Position numbers and translations under genes: made by a program. This document shows, in pieces, positions 35,181 through 48,402 of a stretch of DNA of 64,000 nucleotides. The stretch lies in the NCBI GenBank assembly GCA_030407005.1, contig JAUDYN010000001.1, positions 2,976,001 to 3,040,000 of the forward strand. The letters are read 5' to 3'. The first letter of the stretch is position 1, and each line of letters starts with the position of its first letter. The notes beneath the pieces are model-generated. The model had not been told where the DNA came from and did not search any database. It saw nothing but the letters and a program-made list of their open reading frames with translations. This DNA is from Desarmillaria ectypa (taxonomy: Eukaryota > Basidiomycota > Agaricomycetes > Agaricales > Physalacriaceae).

Positions 35181-37583
35181 CTAGCTCGCCCAAATACGCC
35201 CTGGCAGACCGAATGTTCCACCACGCCGACATACTTCTTCTAATAGATCCAGTTTGATATCCACTCCCATGGCACCATTAACTTCAACACTGATTCCTCT
35301 AGGTTTCGACTCGTCGTAAGTGATGTTGATTCCCACTGAACCAGAGATGGGTGGGCGCTCGGGAGCCACCATGACAATTCTTGGTCGTTGGTCGTTAACG
35401 ACACTCATACCATCTATATTTTCCCCGTTAAACCGGCTCTGCAGGAGAAAAACGTTGACAGGAATTTTGCGTGGCACATTTGTACCGCTGAGAACGGCCA
35501 GTAGATCTTCTTCTGTAGGTTCTGTGTCGTCCGATAGTACATCAGTTTCGGAAGGAAGGCCTTCTGCCGTCCATTTGCAGCCTAACAGAATTTCATTCAG
35601 CCAGCATTGCTCTCGAACAATCTACAAACGGATGTCAGCACATAATAACGCAAATAACGTGGCGATGATTACCTCTAGCACACCCCAGGCTTCCTTCATG
35701 CTATGAACAGGTACCCTCTCCAACACAAAACCAGGTTCTTCTGGCGCAGTTAACCGTAACTGTAAGGGTGGATGGGCTGTAGATGGGGATCGCTGAAAAA
35801 TGGATTGAAAAAGAAAACACGTCTACAAGCTCCCCGCACGTACATAGATGGCAGTATAACGCTCTGGTGACACTAGCCTCGATTGGTCTGCACTGGAAGG
35901 GTTGAACTTTACATGGTCAGAACGAATCGTGCCGAGAGGATATGAAAGGCTTACTAAAATGTCCACCCAGCTGCCAGTACCGAATGACATTATGTTGTCA
36001 AGCTGGTCTATACTGCTCAGAGGGTTGACAACAAGCTCTATCTCTCGCATCCTTGACTGGCTCATTACGACTCCATGCCGCGAGCCGCCTTGAGTGAAAT
36101 CAAGAATCCAGGAAGGTTTCGTGAACGGTTCGCCATCTAGGTCCAAAGGCGAATCGAATGTCTGTGGGAAAGTATGCTCCAGTTCTATACCACCTGGTAC
36201 CAGGGGAAAGACGGGCCGTGCATTCAATGCGGGCATGGACACGGAGGCAGATGAGTGGAAATCTGGTTCAGAGGAGAGCGTGAGTGTGGCTATGGCGACA
36301 CCAGCCTGGGGTCGAGATGATAGAAATGTTCGTATTCGGGACAATGGAATGTCAAGTTGCGGTAGATGTGGTGCAGCATCCGCAAGGATGTCGTCCGACG
36401 ATTGACGAAGGAGTCGCAAATACGAGGCCGGGGAAAGATGAATCAGGAAGGATATGCAGGGGGACATCAGATAAGGAAGCGGTAGCGCATGTGCACGAAG
36501 CAAGAAAATATCAAGGGGTGCAGTATGTTGCAACAACGACCTGTATACATAACTCAAGAAAGGTCGCGGCGTGGGTAAAACGACACTTACGAAGAAACCG
36601 CAAGTGCCTCTGCCTTTGCAAAATCCTCCAAGACATGACAGAGTTGATCTACATCAACAAACCACCTGATACCTCCATCTTCCTTTCTGTTCGCGAGCCT
36701 ATCCAGCATCACCAGGTAACGGAGATGATCGTTAACGACCGTCCCCAGCCTCGCTGCCTCCAGAGGATTCACGTCAGCCTCAGACATTTGTACGGCATCG
36801 CAAAAGGCTGACATGCTCGTCGCCAGAAACGAGTCTAAGGATGCTGAGCCGGCAGTGTCGAAGTTGGCATAAGACGTCTTGACGTTCAAAACCTTGATAG
36901 AAGGGAGAGGGCTTGACCGATTCACAGAGAACTCGACATCTACGACCAAGACTTTCCCGCCCAAGACTAAGCTGACGGTGCCTTCACCGATTTCGTCCTT
37001 GAAAGTCTCCATACCCACGGAGGTCCCCCATGCCTCAAACCGTGAGATGCACCAATCCACCAAGGCTGCCCGGTCCAAGGGTATGTCTTCGCCGTACTTG
37101 ACACCCGTTCTCTTTCTCAGCGCGTCAACAATTTGGTGGACATTGAGGTCTGACTAGTCAATTGGTCAGTGATCGAACGAAGCAAACCTAGGGACCGACC
37201 AGGTGGAGAGAATGGGATGTATTCGCATGTTCTTTTAGTCGTGAGATGAGCTTTGGTTCTGTGAGATTAGCTGAGCTATAAAGATTCAGCGAGTTGGATA
37301 GCTGGCCCGTGGCTTGGATTATGTCTTGCAGGACATTGCCGGAGGACCCAGCAGAAGACGCAAATTGGTGTGTCGCATGAGAAACAGAGTCCCGGCTTTG
37401 AATATTCTGAATCGTGGAGAGTAATGTCTGCGGCAGACTTCCTAAGGTAGAGTTATTCATGGAGGTAGGAGGTAAGAGGGCCAGAGGTGATCGTCGACGT
37501 TCAAGAACACGCTCACGTGCTCGAACCAGTTGAGCAGCACAACTCAAGCCTTCGTTGAAGAGAGACGGTATGAAAATTGTCAC
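35181..37583 (-). CDS. MED1: Mediator complex subunit 1
   Basis: This looks like the fungal Med1 subunit of the RNA polymerase II Mediator middle module. Family-like parts are LVDWCISRFEAWGTSVGMET, GTVSLVLGGKVLVVDVEFSV, IKVLNVKTSYANFD, SLDSFLATSMSAFCDAVQ and GIRWFVDVDQLCHVLEDFAK. After an intron come LLQHTAPLDIFLLRAHALPL and, at the end, IRIVMVAPERPPISG-like sequence and CRRGGTFGLPGRIWAS. The start at 37583 (MTIFIPSLFNEGLSC) is the first in frame. A second ATG at 37460 (MNNSTLGSLPQ) may be the real one, because the residues between look like leader. The call rests on memory of the family pattern, not on an alignment. Confidence 0.7.
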
Positions 37584-39828
37584 GCCATAATTTCACGTTT
37601 ATATACGTTGGAGTGTCAATAGCTTGTGCAGATTGGGCGTATCTAGTATACATAGTAGTGAGCACCATAACGTATAATCATTGGTCACTACAAAAGACAA
37701 AAAAGAAGCGAAAATTTTGTTAACCAACGACTAATCGTCAGTGTCATGATCTGGGTGACGAGTATCCTCGGCTTCATAGTGAGGTGGCATTATAACAGCA
37801 TACCCGTAGGTTTATTAGTCATTTTTTTTTTTTTGAAAAGACGTTTCTCCATTCCAATGGAATTCCCTGCAGTAGTCATCCTGTCTGGCATTAGAATGTC
37901 GAAATTAGAATATTTTTGAATCAAGAGTTCCTTGACATCAGCATGGGAGAAAAACGTCTCGCTGGACATGTCAATAGATTCGTGAGATAGGGTCAGGATC
38001 TCATGTTCGGTTAAACCATAAGAACGTTTGGCTAGGAGACTGGATGAATTTGGAGGCATGTCGCTCAGAAGATGGTGCCCTACCATCACATTTGTACATT
38101 TCCTGAGAGAGAACATCAGAAATCATGTCTATTGATCAAGTTACACAGCAGACTCGCCAAAGTTCCTGTTGGCAACTTGAAATCATGAGGGTAAGGTCTA
38201 ATAATTCCCGGTCATGTTATAACATTTTATTGAGAGGGTATGTATTCACAATGTCTATGTTATTAACAGTCAATAAATTTTACATGAAATAATGTTAATA
38301 ATATGCGAAAAGGGCATTTTCTAACGAGTTAATAACAAAATGTTGGTTAAAATTCTGAGCTGCCGCTCCACTAACCTTGTCTAATCTCTCAATACTGTTT
38401 ACAAGTCTCAGTACCATTTGCACCTCCCCCAACTCTTCAAATGCTGGTGCAGCACCTACATCTGAGGCAGGCCGCAGAAAATTCCCATTCACGTGAGATT
38501 AGTTTATTCCAAGTTCGAGTGTGTGGCTGAGTATGGTAAGGAGGGGGAATTTTTCTGTGCTTGGAGGTTGGCAGAGTGTTACAGATATAAAACACGTCGG
38601 CAGAGCAGCTATACCCCCAGCAAAGTGCTTGATTTATCCGCATTTATTCACAAGGTGCATCCGGGTGCTCTGTCATTAACAGTGTTAAAAAACCGATGTT
38701 AATAAATACCATTATTTAGCCCTGCCCTACATGAGGGCCTTTCCAAGGTTCAGAAAGAGAATTCTCCTGCTCCTTTTTGCTGTACTTTTCGCCTTACGAA
38801 GTGTAGTCTGAAGATCGGCTTCTGTCTTCTCCTCTTCAGTCATTTCTGATCGACACTTTCTTCGGCGACTTTTTCACCGGAGAGCTGAAGGTAGGATAAG
38901 AGCTGTATGTACATCGAAAACGTCGCTGAGGGGGCATTATGCTGTCTTGCCGCTGATGTGCGGGCTATGAGTAGTGGTAAAAAGTGACACCAAATAGTTG
39001 TAGCACTGGAGAACTTGGGGTTTAACGTTAACGAGGACAGGTACAAGTGTCAGTAATCATACCTAAGAAGGCGCACCAATTATTTTATACACAAGAGAAC
39101 AGGGTTTAGGAGAGTTCGTGTGCCAGGTATAAATATAAAAATGACTGGTTCAAGCGTGTTTCGTCCCTTCCGGCCACAACAAATAATGGGACAATGAAGC
39201 TTAGACGTGTTTCGAAGCATTGTCAATCAATAAGGAAATTTCGGGCTTCACATGGCGCTGATATACCTGACAGCAACCAATCGCCGTTCGGATTCTCGTA
39301 CGTATTTATTTATCTTTTTCTTCTGTTTCATTTCCGAGGACCTGTCGTATGAGCCTGTACATGTCGTCGTTAGTTCCTTGTCATGTATGCAATAGATGTA
39401 CCCACCTCTTGCTACTCACTCCGAATGTGTTCAGCCCTGCGATTCTAACAGTTGACCGTTCCAAGTTAGACACTCTTTCAGCACAAAATATGCCGCTTTA
39501 GCATGGGTCATTGCGATTGCAGCTATCTGATTCAAGTTCCTTGACTGAGAGGCCTATCCCCAACGGCTTGAACACTTTTGAACAACCCAAAACGAAGAAG
39601 CTATCTCTAGGTCACGGTATAGGTCTGGCTCCTACAAGTTACAAGCAAGGCAATGCATTGATACTGGATCCTATATTTCTCGAAAAATAGATAAATCGGC
39701 ATTTCACCGAGCACTGGCAGCCTTCGTTGTATCCAAGTATTTGTAATTAGTGGCTGGGCCGCCATGACGTCACGTGTATTGCCCCTTGCCCACATCCACT
39801 ACGCGTAGCCTGTGCTTATAGTGCAAAA
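37584..39828. other. Gene-poor, partly AT-rich region
   Basis: About 2.2 kb between MED1 and MND1. It contains AT-rich DNA (about 38200-38340), a 13-base T run (37823-37835), and a possible minus-strand gene piece at 37731-38116, listed separately. I see no repeats or mobile element ends. Confidence 0.45.
37731..38116 (-). CDS. Possible 3' part of an unrecognised gene
   Basis: A 108-codon minus-strand frame (MFSLRKCTNVMVGHH onward) ends at 37790. If an unseen intron changes frame near 37810, the downstream reading GYAVIMPPHYEAEDTRHPDH with a stop at 37731-37733 looks like a natural acidic C-terminus. The frame includes a 13-A run read as KKKK, a likely slip site. No homologue comes to mind. 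Confidence 0.2.
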
Positions 39829-40856
39829 ATGGTGCGCACGGTATATTTATCGCGAATTATCTCAGTTTACCCTTTCTACAGGCTCCCAGAGGCCTCTCAG
39901 CTGAAGAGAAACGCGTCAAATTGCTTGAAATCTTTCATGAGACTGTAAGCCAGACTGTCCTATGATCAGCACCTCGGTAGTGACATTGGTTACGCAGAAA
40001 GACTTCTATCAGGTTAATATTTTTTCAATCTCTGTTGAACTTCCTGAAGACAAAGACCTCTCAGCTAAAAGAACTCGAGAAGCTTGGGCCAAAAATGAAA
40101 GGGATAGGTTTGTCATCGCGCAGAGCTCTTGCTAGTATCCTTGACAATTAGCCTCCAGTTTCTCAGTCTGTAAAGGAAGTTCTTCAGTCACTCGTTGACG
40201 ATGGGCTAGTACAAGGCGATAAGATTGGCTCTTCGAATTGTGCGTTAGCGGTAAATTGTTACCTTGTCAACGTTGTTCATCTTCGCTTGAGTTTTCTGGA
40301 GCTTCCCATCCCAGCAAGGCGCACTGGTAGCTCTCACCCTCTCTCAAAATCTTGTATCTCGCCTATCACCACCTTAGATTCAAGGGCGACTCAAGGCAGC
40401 TAACGAGCAGCGTGCGGCAAACCAGGCTCAACTGGACGAGATAAAGGTCTCCATTCAATCCGAAAGGGAATTACGCGTGGAATCTGTGAGAGGAAAGATG
40501 ACCATAACTGCTTCATCGTTGATTATACGTATCATAGGAAACTCGCACGAAGTCTTTGGAGAAGCTCATGCTTTTGAAGAAGGAGATATGCAAGCTGGAT
40601 GACGAACTCAGTGCATATGGCGCATGTGATCCCGTTAAACTGGAAGAAACTAAGCGTGGTATCACTTTAGCCAGAGAAGCTGCCATTCGTTGGACCGGTA
40701 TGAAGCATTGTTGCTCCTTCTGAATTTTGGTACTTACCCATGAAGTTAGACAATTACAGTGTTCTTATGTCTTACTTTCTTCGGCAGTCCCTTGTGGAAT
40801 CTAGTGAGATTCGACGGTACCTTGGTGTAGACGATGAGTATGAGGATATATGCTAG
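39829..40856 (+). CDS. MND1: Meiotic nuclear division protein 1
   Basis: Mnd1 pairs with Hop2 and helps Dmc1/Rad51 in strand invasion during meiosis. The first exon is only the ATG (39829-39831), followed by an intron (39832-39881) and then APRGLSAEEKRVKLLEIFHE. Further exons give KDFYQ, LKELEKLGPKMKGI, VSQSVKEVLQSLVDDGLVQG, DKIGSSN and FWSFPS, the conserved winged-helix N-terminus. A coiled-coil part follows (QGRLKAANEQRAANQAQLDE, ETRTKSLEKLMLLKKEIC). It ends SEIRRYLGVDDEYEDIC. About eight introns cut a roughly 200-residue protein, which is the usual size. No break is seen. Confidence 0.92.
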
Positions 40857-43508
40857 CTTTTATTGCACTTTCCTTGTCAGATTCCACCTGTGCTTTTGCA
40901 CTTGCGTATGTAGATTATCATCAGTTGCTCCGCATTAACGTCTACAATAGTAAAGCCTGGTTCAATAGCGCGTTAGTAAACCCTCAGGGTCGCGAAGTAT
41001 GTTCAGGTTTCCCCTCAACCCACGACTTATCCTGACGATCCGGCCAGGCTACATCGAACGCAGTCGTTTGGGGTAACGATGACCTCGATAAGACCAAACG
41101 GCCTTCATGCAAAACGTCTCTGGAGGCTAGCCTATCCATACCGAGTGTCTAATCCGTTGGGACCGCAAAGATGGTCAAGGTGGGGTCGAAAGTGAAAGTC
41201 CATCAAGACCGTGCCTGGTATAATTCCATGATATCTAATACGGTTACGGCCCAGAGGGTGTTCCAGGAACAGATGATATATATGTTTACATCGGGCTTAG
41301 AGGTTCAAAGGCCAAGCGAAGTTTTTCAAAATGCATGGCATATATTGCGGTCTTAAGAAACAACTATCGTCTAACAGCATTATCAACTGGCTGCCAAGTA
41401 GTAAAAGGAGAAAGCCTGGACGTGCCTCTGTGATCATTACTACCTGAAAATTGCGGTCCTTTCAATCTTGGCACAGAAGTAAACGTTTATTGGCAGGATG
41501 ATGCGCAACGGCAGGCTAATTCACATGAGCAAATACTGTGGCTCCCTTCGGTCGATTTAGCCCACGGTGGGACCAGTTATCGTTAGGATATCTGAACATG
41601 TAGCACGATAGACGGACAAAACCCAAGAGAGACAGATGCAGCTACCGTTTTCCCTAGATTCTTAACAGGAATCACGTCGAGTCGAACCGAGCAGCAGCAA
41701 TCATCATCGTAAACGCTTGATTCTTTCGGCGGGAGGCGTTCTATGTATATTTCTCCCTTCGTCATGGTCAGCGGGGACTGATAGTAAATGGAAGGATGAA
41801 GTACAGGTGGATTGTCGCAAGTAAAAGTGATATTCTTCGTGCTGTTGCCGATCCTCGCGTGGTCCGGGTGTAATTATATCAGTGACAACATGAAATATTG
41901 GAAAAACATATAAGTTCGTACCTACTTATCGACATCGAAGGTAGAAGCCGGTAACGGACATAGTGGCGGTCGCGAATGCGGCGTCGACTCGTATTCATGC
42001 CGCCAACTGCGGAAAACTATACATAAAGGGAAAGGAACAACGACGCACCGGCATAGAGACAGACGCGTTCTGATGCAGAAACGACTCACAGCATCCGACA
42101 AAAGACATGCGGCTGTGCGTGGCCCGCTATAGTACGGCTTGCCGGGACTAAGTGGGTAGGTAGGGATGTTTATTCTGGTTTTCATGTCCCTGAGAGGGAG
42201 AGTCCGTAAACGGCGACACAGCTTCGGTTATTCAATACATTATTTCACTTTAAAGTACGAATAACCCCCGCTGAATGCGCCGGATCCAGGGTCGTTAGAA
42301 CTGAAGGCCCAGTGCATTTCTAGCCTCGATAAGAAGGTGGGCTCCAGAAGAAGTAGGCTATACACCTTACTATAAAAGGATGGGCAAGGCTGACCACAAT
42401 TACTTTCTGATATTCCCTCGTATCTTGCTTGAACACTGACCGTCACTGTGGCGTGGAATCAATGTGAACAAAAAAATCCTACTCGCCATGCGTCTGTATA
42501 CATTTTTAGCTTCGAGGCACTCAAAAGGCACCGAGTACAGTATGTAAGCGAAAATAAATTAATAAATTTAAACGTCCAGTGATCTTGTACGGAGATCAGA
42601 ATCGGGTTGTGTTTAAATTTTCTTCCGCATTCGCTAGAGAAGACGAATGCACGGTGGACACATCGCAAAGAACCCGGAAGCTTCATCGGAAAACCCAACT
42701 ACCGTAGTCAAAGAAAAGGAGAGAGAGAGAATGTTGAGCCGGGTTGAGCCTGAGAGCATCATCCATCTGAGCTGACACGGACCCAAATATCATGACCCGT
42801 TTTACGGACAGAGCCATAAGGTTTTTAAACCCGGCTTAACACCAAACCGGAAGATATGGGAGGAATCGAGTGTCTTCTCGCTGAACATAGTATTTTGATG
42901 GGTCACCAGGTGAAAAAAGAACAAAGGAAAGAGGTCATGATTGATATGGCGGCCTAAGCTAAAAATCGGTACCGTAGTACAAGCATGTGTAGTACGGACT
43001 TTGGTTGGTTTCCTTCTCAGGGACATGAAAACTAGAATAAACATCCACCACCACCACGGTTTGTGCCTGGACGGAGATGTGCTTCGTATGTGGCGAAAAA
43101 ATAGACCTTGTTGAGAGAGCCAAAAAAAGCAAAACATACGATTTTTCGGCTGCCTGGCTTGGGTAGAAAAAGCGGGAAGAAAAGACGAAACCGTATGAGA
43201 AGACGAGACAACAACTGAATATCACGCAGGTACAGATAGTGCCAGGACGCTGACAGGTGATACATAGAAAACGGATAATAATGCCGGAAGACGCTAAGAA
43301 ATGTGTGAACAAGGGAGATAGAAATAGAAGAAATAAAGAGTAGGGTACCGTAGAAGAGGCGTCAACTGATCATGGCAACACGTGCATTTTGTTGACCTGA
43401 AAAGGGCCGACGGCGACTATTACGCTGAACCGTCCGACGTTTGTTTGTCCCGAACGGTAATCAGCTTGAGTACCGTCACTCACTGCCAGCTTCTTTTTCT
43501 CCACCATC
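40857..43508. other. Gene-poor region
   Basis: 2.65 kb between MND1 and the Zn2Cys6 gene. Only short open frames without recognisable domains are present, on both strands. I see no tRNA, long repeat or transposon signature. Confidence 0.5.
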
Positions 43509-46500
43509 ATGTCCCTCAGTCCTTCTGCGTCTGTGTCGAATGGCTCAGAATCTGCCTCGAAGCGCCGTAGGACGAGTGAAATAGGCCGCTCGCCTCAGGA
43601 TCCAGCTCAGCCTGTGCACATCCCAAAGAGAGGCGCACGGGCATGCACGGCATGCAGGAAAGGGAAGAACAGATGTGAAGGCGAGGTATGTGCTTTTGAA
43701 CTAACCCCCGTCCCGCTCACTGGACCGTCTCTCCGTCCCGGCCCGGTTTTTGCAGGCTCCTTGTCGCAGGTGCCAGTTAAGCGGTACCCCATGCATATTC
43801 GAAAAGCCAGTACGTTCTGTCATGGCCCTATCTTGGTATCATGTTGAGCTATAGTACAGGAGAAGAAAAACAACCAGCCTATTGTTGGCGCCAGCGTGGA
43901 GTATGTTTCATCCTTTTTTTTCAATGTTTTTTTCACGCAGGATCTAGGAGAGTCTCTCGCCTCGAAGGGCAGTATCTTGTGCGTCTATTTCACGCTGTCA
44001 AAACCTTTTTCTCATAGAATCAGGTCATGCAAAGCCATATGATTGGCATGCAGTCTTCTCTCGATCGCATTCTCGCCCTCGTTCAGAACCAAGCCCAAGG
44101 AAGCGGCAACATGCCCCCGCCCAGCTCAATCTTCCCATCAGCTGGAAATGGCGCATTGTCCCCTTCTGGGCGGAATGGATTTGAGTCTGGTTCAGGTTCC
44201 AGCGATAGAGGCCGTTTCCCTCCTTTGCCCGGGTTTGCGCCGCCAGTAAGTTTAATCACACAGCGCGCCCACAACCTTCCTAATCAGCACTCCACAGCCT
44301 CATAAATATGCTACATATGGAATTGTTCCGAGCACTGCTCCATCGTCCGATGATGAGTCGGAGGATACGTTGCCGCGATCTACCTTGAATGCCCCCATCG
44401 AAGCATTGCAAGGCCTAGCGAACGCTGCTGCTGAGGCTGCAGCTGCGCCATCCACGTCTCCTCCAAGGTTAATAGCACTTCCGAACCTTCCAGAAAGAAA
44501 TTTCTCTTAATTGTTTCCATAGAGTCAAGAAGCGAAAGAGGGCTGAACCGATTCCCAGAAATGCGTTCCCCCACGTTGTCGAAAAGGTAGGCACGCTGTC
44601 TTCTAGATCCGGAGCAATCGACCGAAGTTTATGACAGGGCCTCGTCGCGGACTCGGAAGCGCGAGAGTTGTACAATATGTGAATTCTTCCAGTATGCTAC
44701 ATTTAGCGGTCTGTAGGCCTCATCTCTCCAATTAGATTTTTCGCTGGTTGTCACCTGTTCATTCCTCTCTTCGATCCAACGTACGATACATACGAAAGCT
44801 TGATGGAGCGCACACCTTGGACGTTCGACGCCATTTTAGCTATCGCCGGCAAGATTCGGAGCGGGAACGGCCCACTCAGTCCGACCTTCTTCAAATGTCT
44901 AGAGGAGGCCCAAGGGATTGCCCGTTCATCTCTGTTCGGCCCTGTGGTCCGCAAGGAGGCAGTGCAAGGTCTGCACATCACCGGATCGTCGCCGCACGAG
45001 TTCTGAACTCTTTATAGGAATGCTTCTGTTAGCTGCATGGAGCACTAACGGTTGGCTTCCAAGCGGGCATGCTATGCGCATGGCACTTGATCTTGGATTA
45101 CATCGTGCTCTGGAAAAACTAGCTGATGATACTGGCAAAAAAAGAACCCAAGAGGAAGAGAGAGAATTGGGTGTGTTCGCTGAGCTGTTGTTAAAACCGG
45201 CCCGCTGACATGAAGTTCGATGTAGTGATATCAGCTCGCATCTGGTTATGCCTATATTGGTTCGATCATCAGTAAGTATCACCCGGTACCGCTCGTAATG
45301 TTCTCATGCTGGTCTAGGATGAGCTTGGGCACCGGTCGCCCCATTGTTCTGCGTGATGAGAATTCGATCCGTCACTGTCGTCTTCTCCTTTCACATCCAA
45401 TGGCGTCTCCCACAGATGTCAGATTGATCTCCCAGGTTGAGTTAATTATCCAGAAAAGTGAGTCCACGCTGTCGTGCATGTCATGGACCACCTTTGATAT
45501 ATTAACTTTATATCAGCACAAATATATGAAACACTGGCTTCCTTGAACGGCCAAGTCAATCATAATACCTTGGCCTTCATCCGACGAGCGAACGTAGCTT
45601 TGGACAAATGGTGGCAAGACTGCGATGATCTTCACCGTAGGGTTTCTTTCCGTCCCTGCAAGTTACGCCTAACTGATACCTCGTCAAAGGTCAAACAATG
45701 GATGAGAACTCTCTCCTTCGAAAAATTCTGATGGGTGAATTACATTATGCTAAGTTGTGGCTCGTCTGTGTTGCTTTACGTGGCGTAGCTTGGGATAAGA
45801 TGCCATTCGAGCAACGAGAGTTGGCTTTCCAGGCTAAAGATGCCGCGTTCCGTTGTTTATCCGTATTCTTAACTTCGTCTGAATACCGGTGCGAATCTTC
45901 AAACTGGCGTCTGCGTACTCCCTGGGGGATTAACAAATCCCGATATCTAGCGCTGCTCTCCGATATGCGGTCCACGATAGTCTCGTGACAGCTGCGTTCT
46001 CAGGTCTTTTCCTCCTCAAGATGGCGAGTTTGTTTCCCGCCGAACTGGATTTGGGCGCAATCACGACCCAAGTTGAACAGTTGGCTCAGCTTCTATCTGA
46101 TGTCGCTGCTGAGAGGCATGTCTTCCTTTTCTTGTTACTTTGGACGCAGGATAACCAGATGCACAGATATGCTCTTACCCTACGGATTATGCTAGCTAAT
46201 CTCCGTCGTAAAGTTGGCCTTGGAAGTGGTATCAACACTCCGGCACCGACAATGCCTCCTCCGGGTTTTGTGGACATGATCGTATCACCCACGTTCGTTG
46301 ATCCGGCTATGCCTCCACCATTTACAATGGAGGAACTAGGCTTCGTTTGGCCAAGTGATAGAGGGATCGTCAGTCCTTCTGCTATTCCAGTTTGGCTTCA
46401 AGAACAAGTAAGTCATTTTTACCGTCGCACTTAAAAGGTGATATTGATGCGCCTTGTAAGAGCCTCACAGATCTAGGTCTCCCGGTCAACGGTTCTGATG

Positions 46501-46571
46501 GCATTTTCCTGCAGATGCATGGAACCAACGGCTGGACAGCGGATTTTGCTCCCGGACCAGAGGCGTGGTAA
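43509..46571 (+). CDS. Zn2Cys6 fungal-type transcription factor
   Basis: It starts MSLSPSASVSNGSESASKRR. The zinc cluster reads RGARACTACRKGKNRCEGE, then after an intron APCRRCQLSGTPCIFEKP, giving all six Cys. A linker follows (GASVE, then RVSRLEGQYL, then VMQSHMIGMQSSLDRILAL). A basic KKRKRAEP precedes the fungal-specific regulatory domain: FFAGCHLFIPLFDPTYDTYE, WTFDAILAIAGKIRSG, LLLAAWSTNGWLPSGHAMRM, ALDLGLHRALEKLADD, and ISARIWLCLYWFDHQMSLGT with GRP. The end reads NGWTADFAPGPEAW. At least thirteen introns are needed, and one (46116-46166) has a GC donor and can be read through in frame. Target genes are unknown. No neighbouring pathway cluster suggests a role. Confidence 0.88.
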
Positions 46572-46758
46572 ATAACATAAATCTGATATACCCCTTGTTT
46601 TGGTTCCGTGTCTTGTGAACAATGTCTGTGGTAGTGTCGTAACTGTTTTAGTGACCATTCCTCATGTGCTTCGTGCGATTCATGTACAATAGTCGTTATC
46701 GTATTGAAAACGATCGTCAGCGATGCGTGTGAACGTTGCAGTGTCATCTATCAGCCAA

Positions 46759-48402
46759 TTACTCGTCCTCTTCGCTCTCGTCGTCCTGTTCCTGCAAAAA
46801 CTGAAGCATGTGCATTAGATACTGTTTGGTATCCAAACCTGGAATGACTGACTTTGACAAGAGCCTCGGTGCTCTTCAGGAAGTGCTGGCGACCTTGGGG
46901 TTTTGAACCCTTCTGGTGCCAGTATATGATAGCTTGGTCTGAAATACAATCCTTATTATACAGAACCTACAGCAGGATCTATGAGCGGTATACTGTGCTA
47001 CTCAAATTGTACGAACCTTGAGAATTTGTGGGAATGCCTTGATGATGCGAGTATCTTCGTAACAATAAACTTGTACAACATTAATAAGAGCAACTTCTGT
47101 CTTTGGCCCGTCACAGAATGGCTCTAGAATAGGTGCGAATTTCTAGATAATGATGTTAGTGAAAGGTAAGGCCGGATATGCATGACAGCGTACTCCAACT
47201 TCACGCAGGGCGAGACCTTCGATTTGATCTGGGCGTGCGCTCCAGTCAACGGAGGCCATGAGACCCTGCCAGATACATTGAATGAGTTCCGTATCTGGAA
47301 TGGGTGTCGCTTCCTGACGACTCTTAACGGCTGTAATAATCTGCAAGTCGACCATCAGCGTACAACTGGAAGTATCAGTTGTAGTTGAGCGTGCCTGTTC
47401 AGGGGTCTCTCCGTGTTCACAAAGCTCTTGAAGATCCTTGACGATTCCTTCCTTGACCACAGCATATTGTTTCTTGGCGTACCATTCTGCGACCTGGGGA
47501 AGGCTGCTTTTCTTGAAATGATCTTCGAGATTCTTGCCCTCACGTTTGTTAGCTGGGAAAAAGGCGAGTAGGTCCTTGATACCACCACGCTTGAGTGTTG
47601 CCGACAGATGTTCCATGGATTGGTCGACCAGGAAGGAACGGAAGATCAATGTGATGACATTGATGGAGACATCTATGCTACGTTAGGTAACAAGTTGGGA
47701 AAAAGAAGCATCGGTGCCAACTCACCATTCTTGAGCAAGTGATCCTTGGTCAAACTCTGTAGACAGGAGGCGCTAGCCAAGCCTTGAGACAGTAACATGC
47801 CAATCGCTATCGATAGCTTGTCTTTCTGGGCTGCTGACCACCTGTGTATGTATTGCAAGATTGTGGGAAGCGCAGATTCTTCCAGTGGTTTCTGCAGATA
47901 CTTGTATCTATCAATGCATCGATGAGGGAATTGTGACATAGTTGTAGAGAAATGAGACGTACCTTCTGATGAGTTTATTCAAGACTTGGATGTATTTCCG
48001 AATGTCCTCTACCTCGGCCGGTTCCTTGGCGTTGAAGATGGTGAACGGGGACACGGGAGCACCATCATCAACATAGCTTCCTCCTGGCTGGATGAGACCT
48101 CCAACGAGAATGATTTCGAAAAGTGCATCGGCATATTTGAGAAATTCAAGAGTGGAACCTGCTTGAACTAGTTTGGTAGTAAATGAGTCAAAGTCGCCTT
48201 CGGGGACAGTTTCGAGATGTCTATAGAGCTGGTCTCTGAAGACTAGATAAATTCCGATGAGGGTATAGACTTGGAAAAAAAAAAGAAGAGAAATCAACTC
48301 ACCCGCTGGTTCGTGCTTTGCGTGAGCCTTTACGGCGCCTTTTCTAGCTTTGATTCGAACACCCTGCAACGAAGGCTTTGAAGCGGCTGATTGCTGAGAC
48401 AT
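46759..48402 (-). CDS. eIF5-mimic protein (BZW type, W2 domain)
   Basis: It starts MSQQSAASKPSLQGVRIKAR, then KGAVKAHAKHEPA, joined by splicing to FRDQLYRHLETVPEGDFDSF. Next come LVQAGSTLEFLKYADALFEI and GGLIQPGGSYVDDGA, typical of BZW1/BZW2. The C-terminal W2 (MA3-like) HEAT domain includes IQCIWQGLMASVDWSARPDQ, LYNKDCISDQAIIYWHQKGS and HFLKSTEALVK, and the acidic tail is FLQEQDDESEEDE. Relatives compete with eIF5 for eIF2 and eIF3 and so change start-codon choice. Its stop lies 188 bp from the convergent Zn2Cys6 gene. Introns are short and the frame is open throughout. Confidence 0.86.

Noticed and set aside
38490..38700. Plus-strand DLSAFIHKVHPGA, reminiscent of a cytochrome b5 heme motif
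   Set aside because: Only one short motif fits; the heme His spacing and the rest of the domain are absent.
42802..43312. Overlapping minus-strand ORFs rich in Phe, Cys and Leu
   Set aside because: Hydrophobic composition comes from T-rich DNA; three overlapping frames, none with a convincing start, splice pattern or domain.
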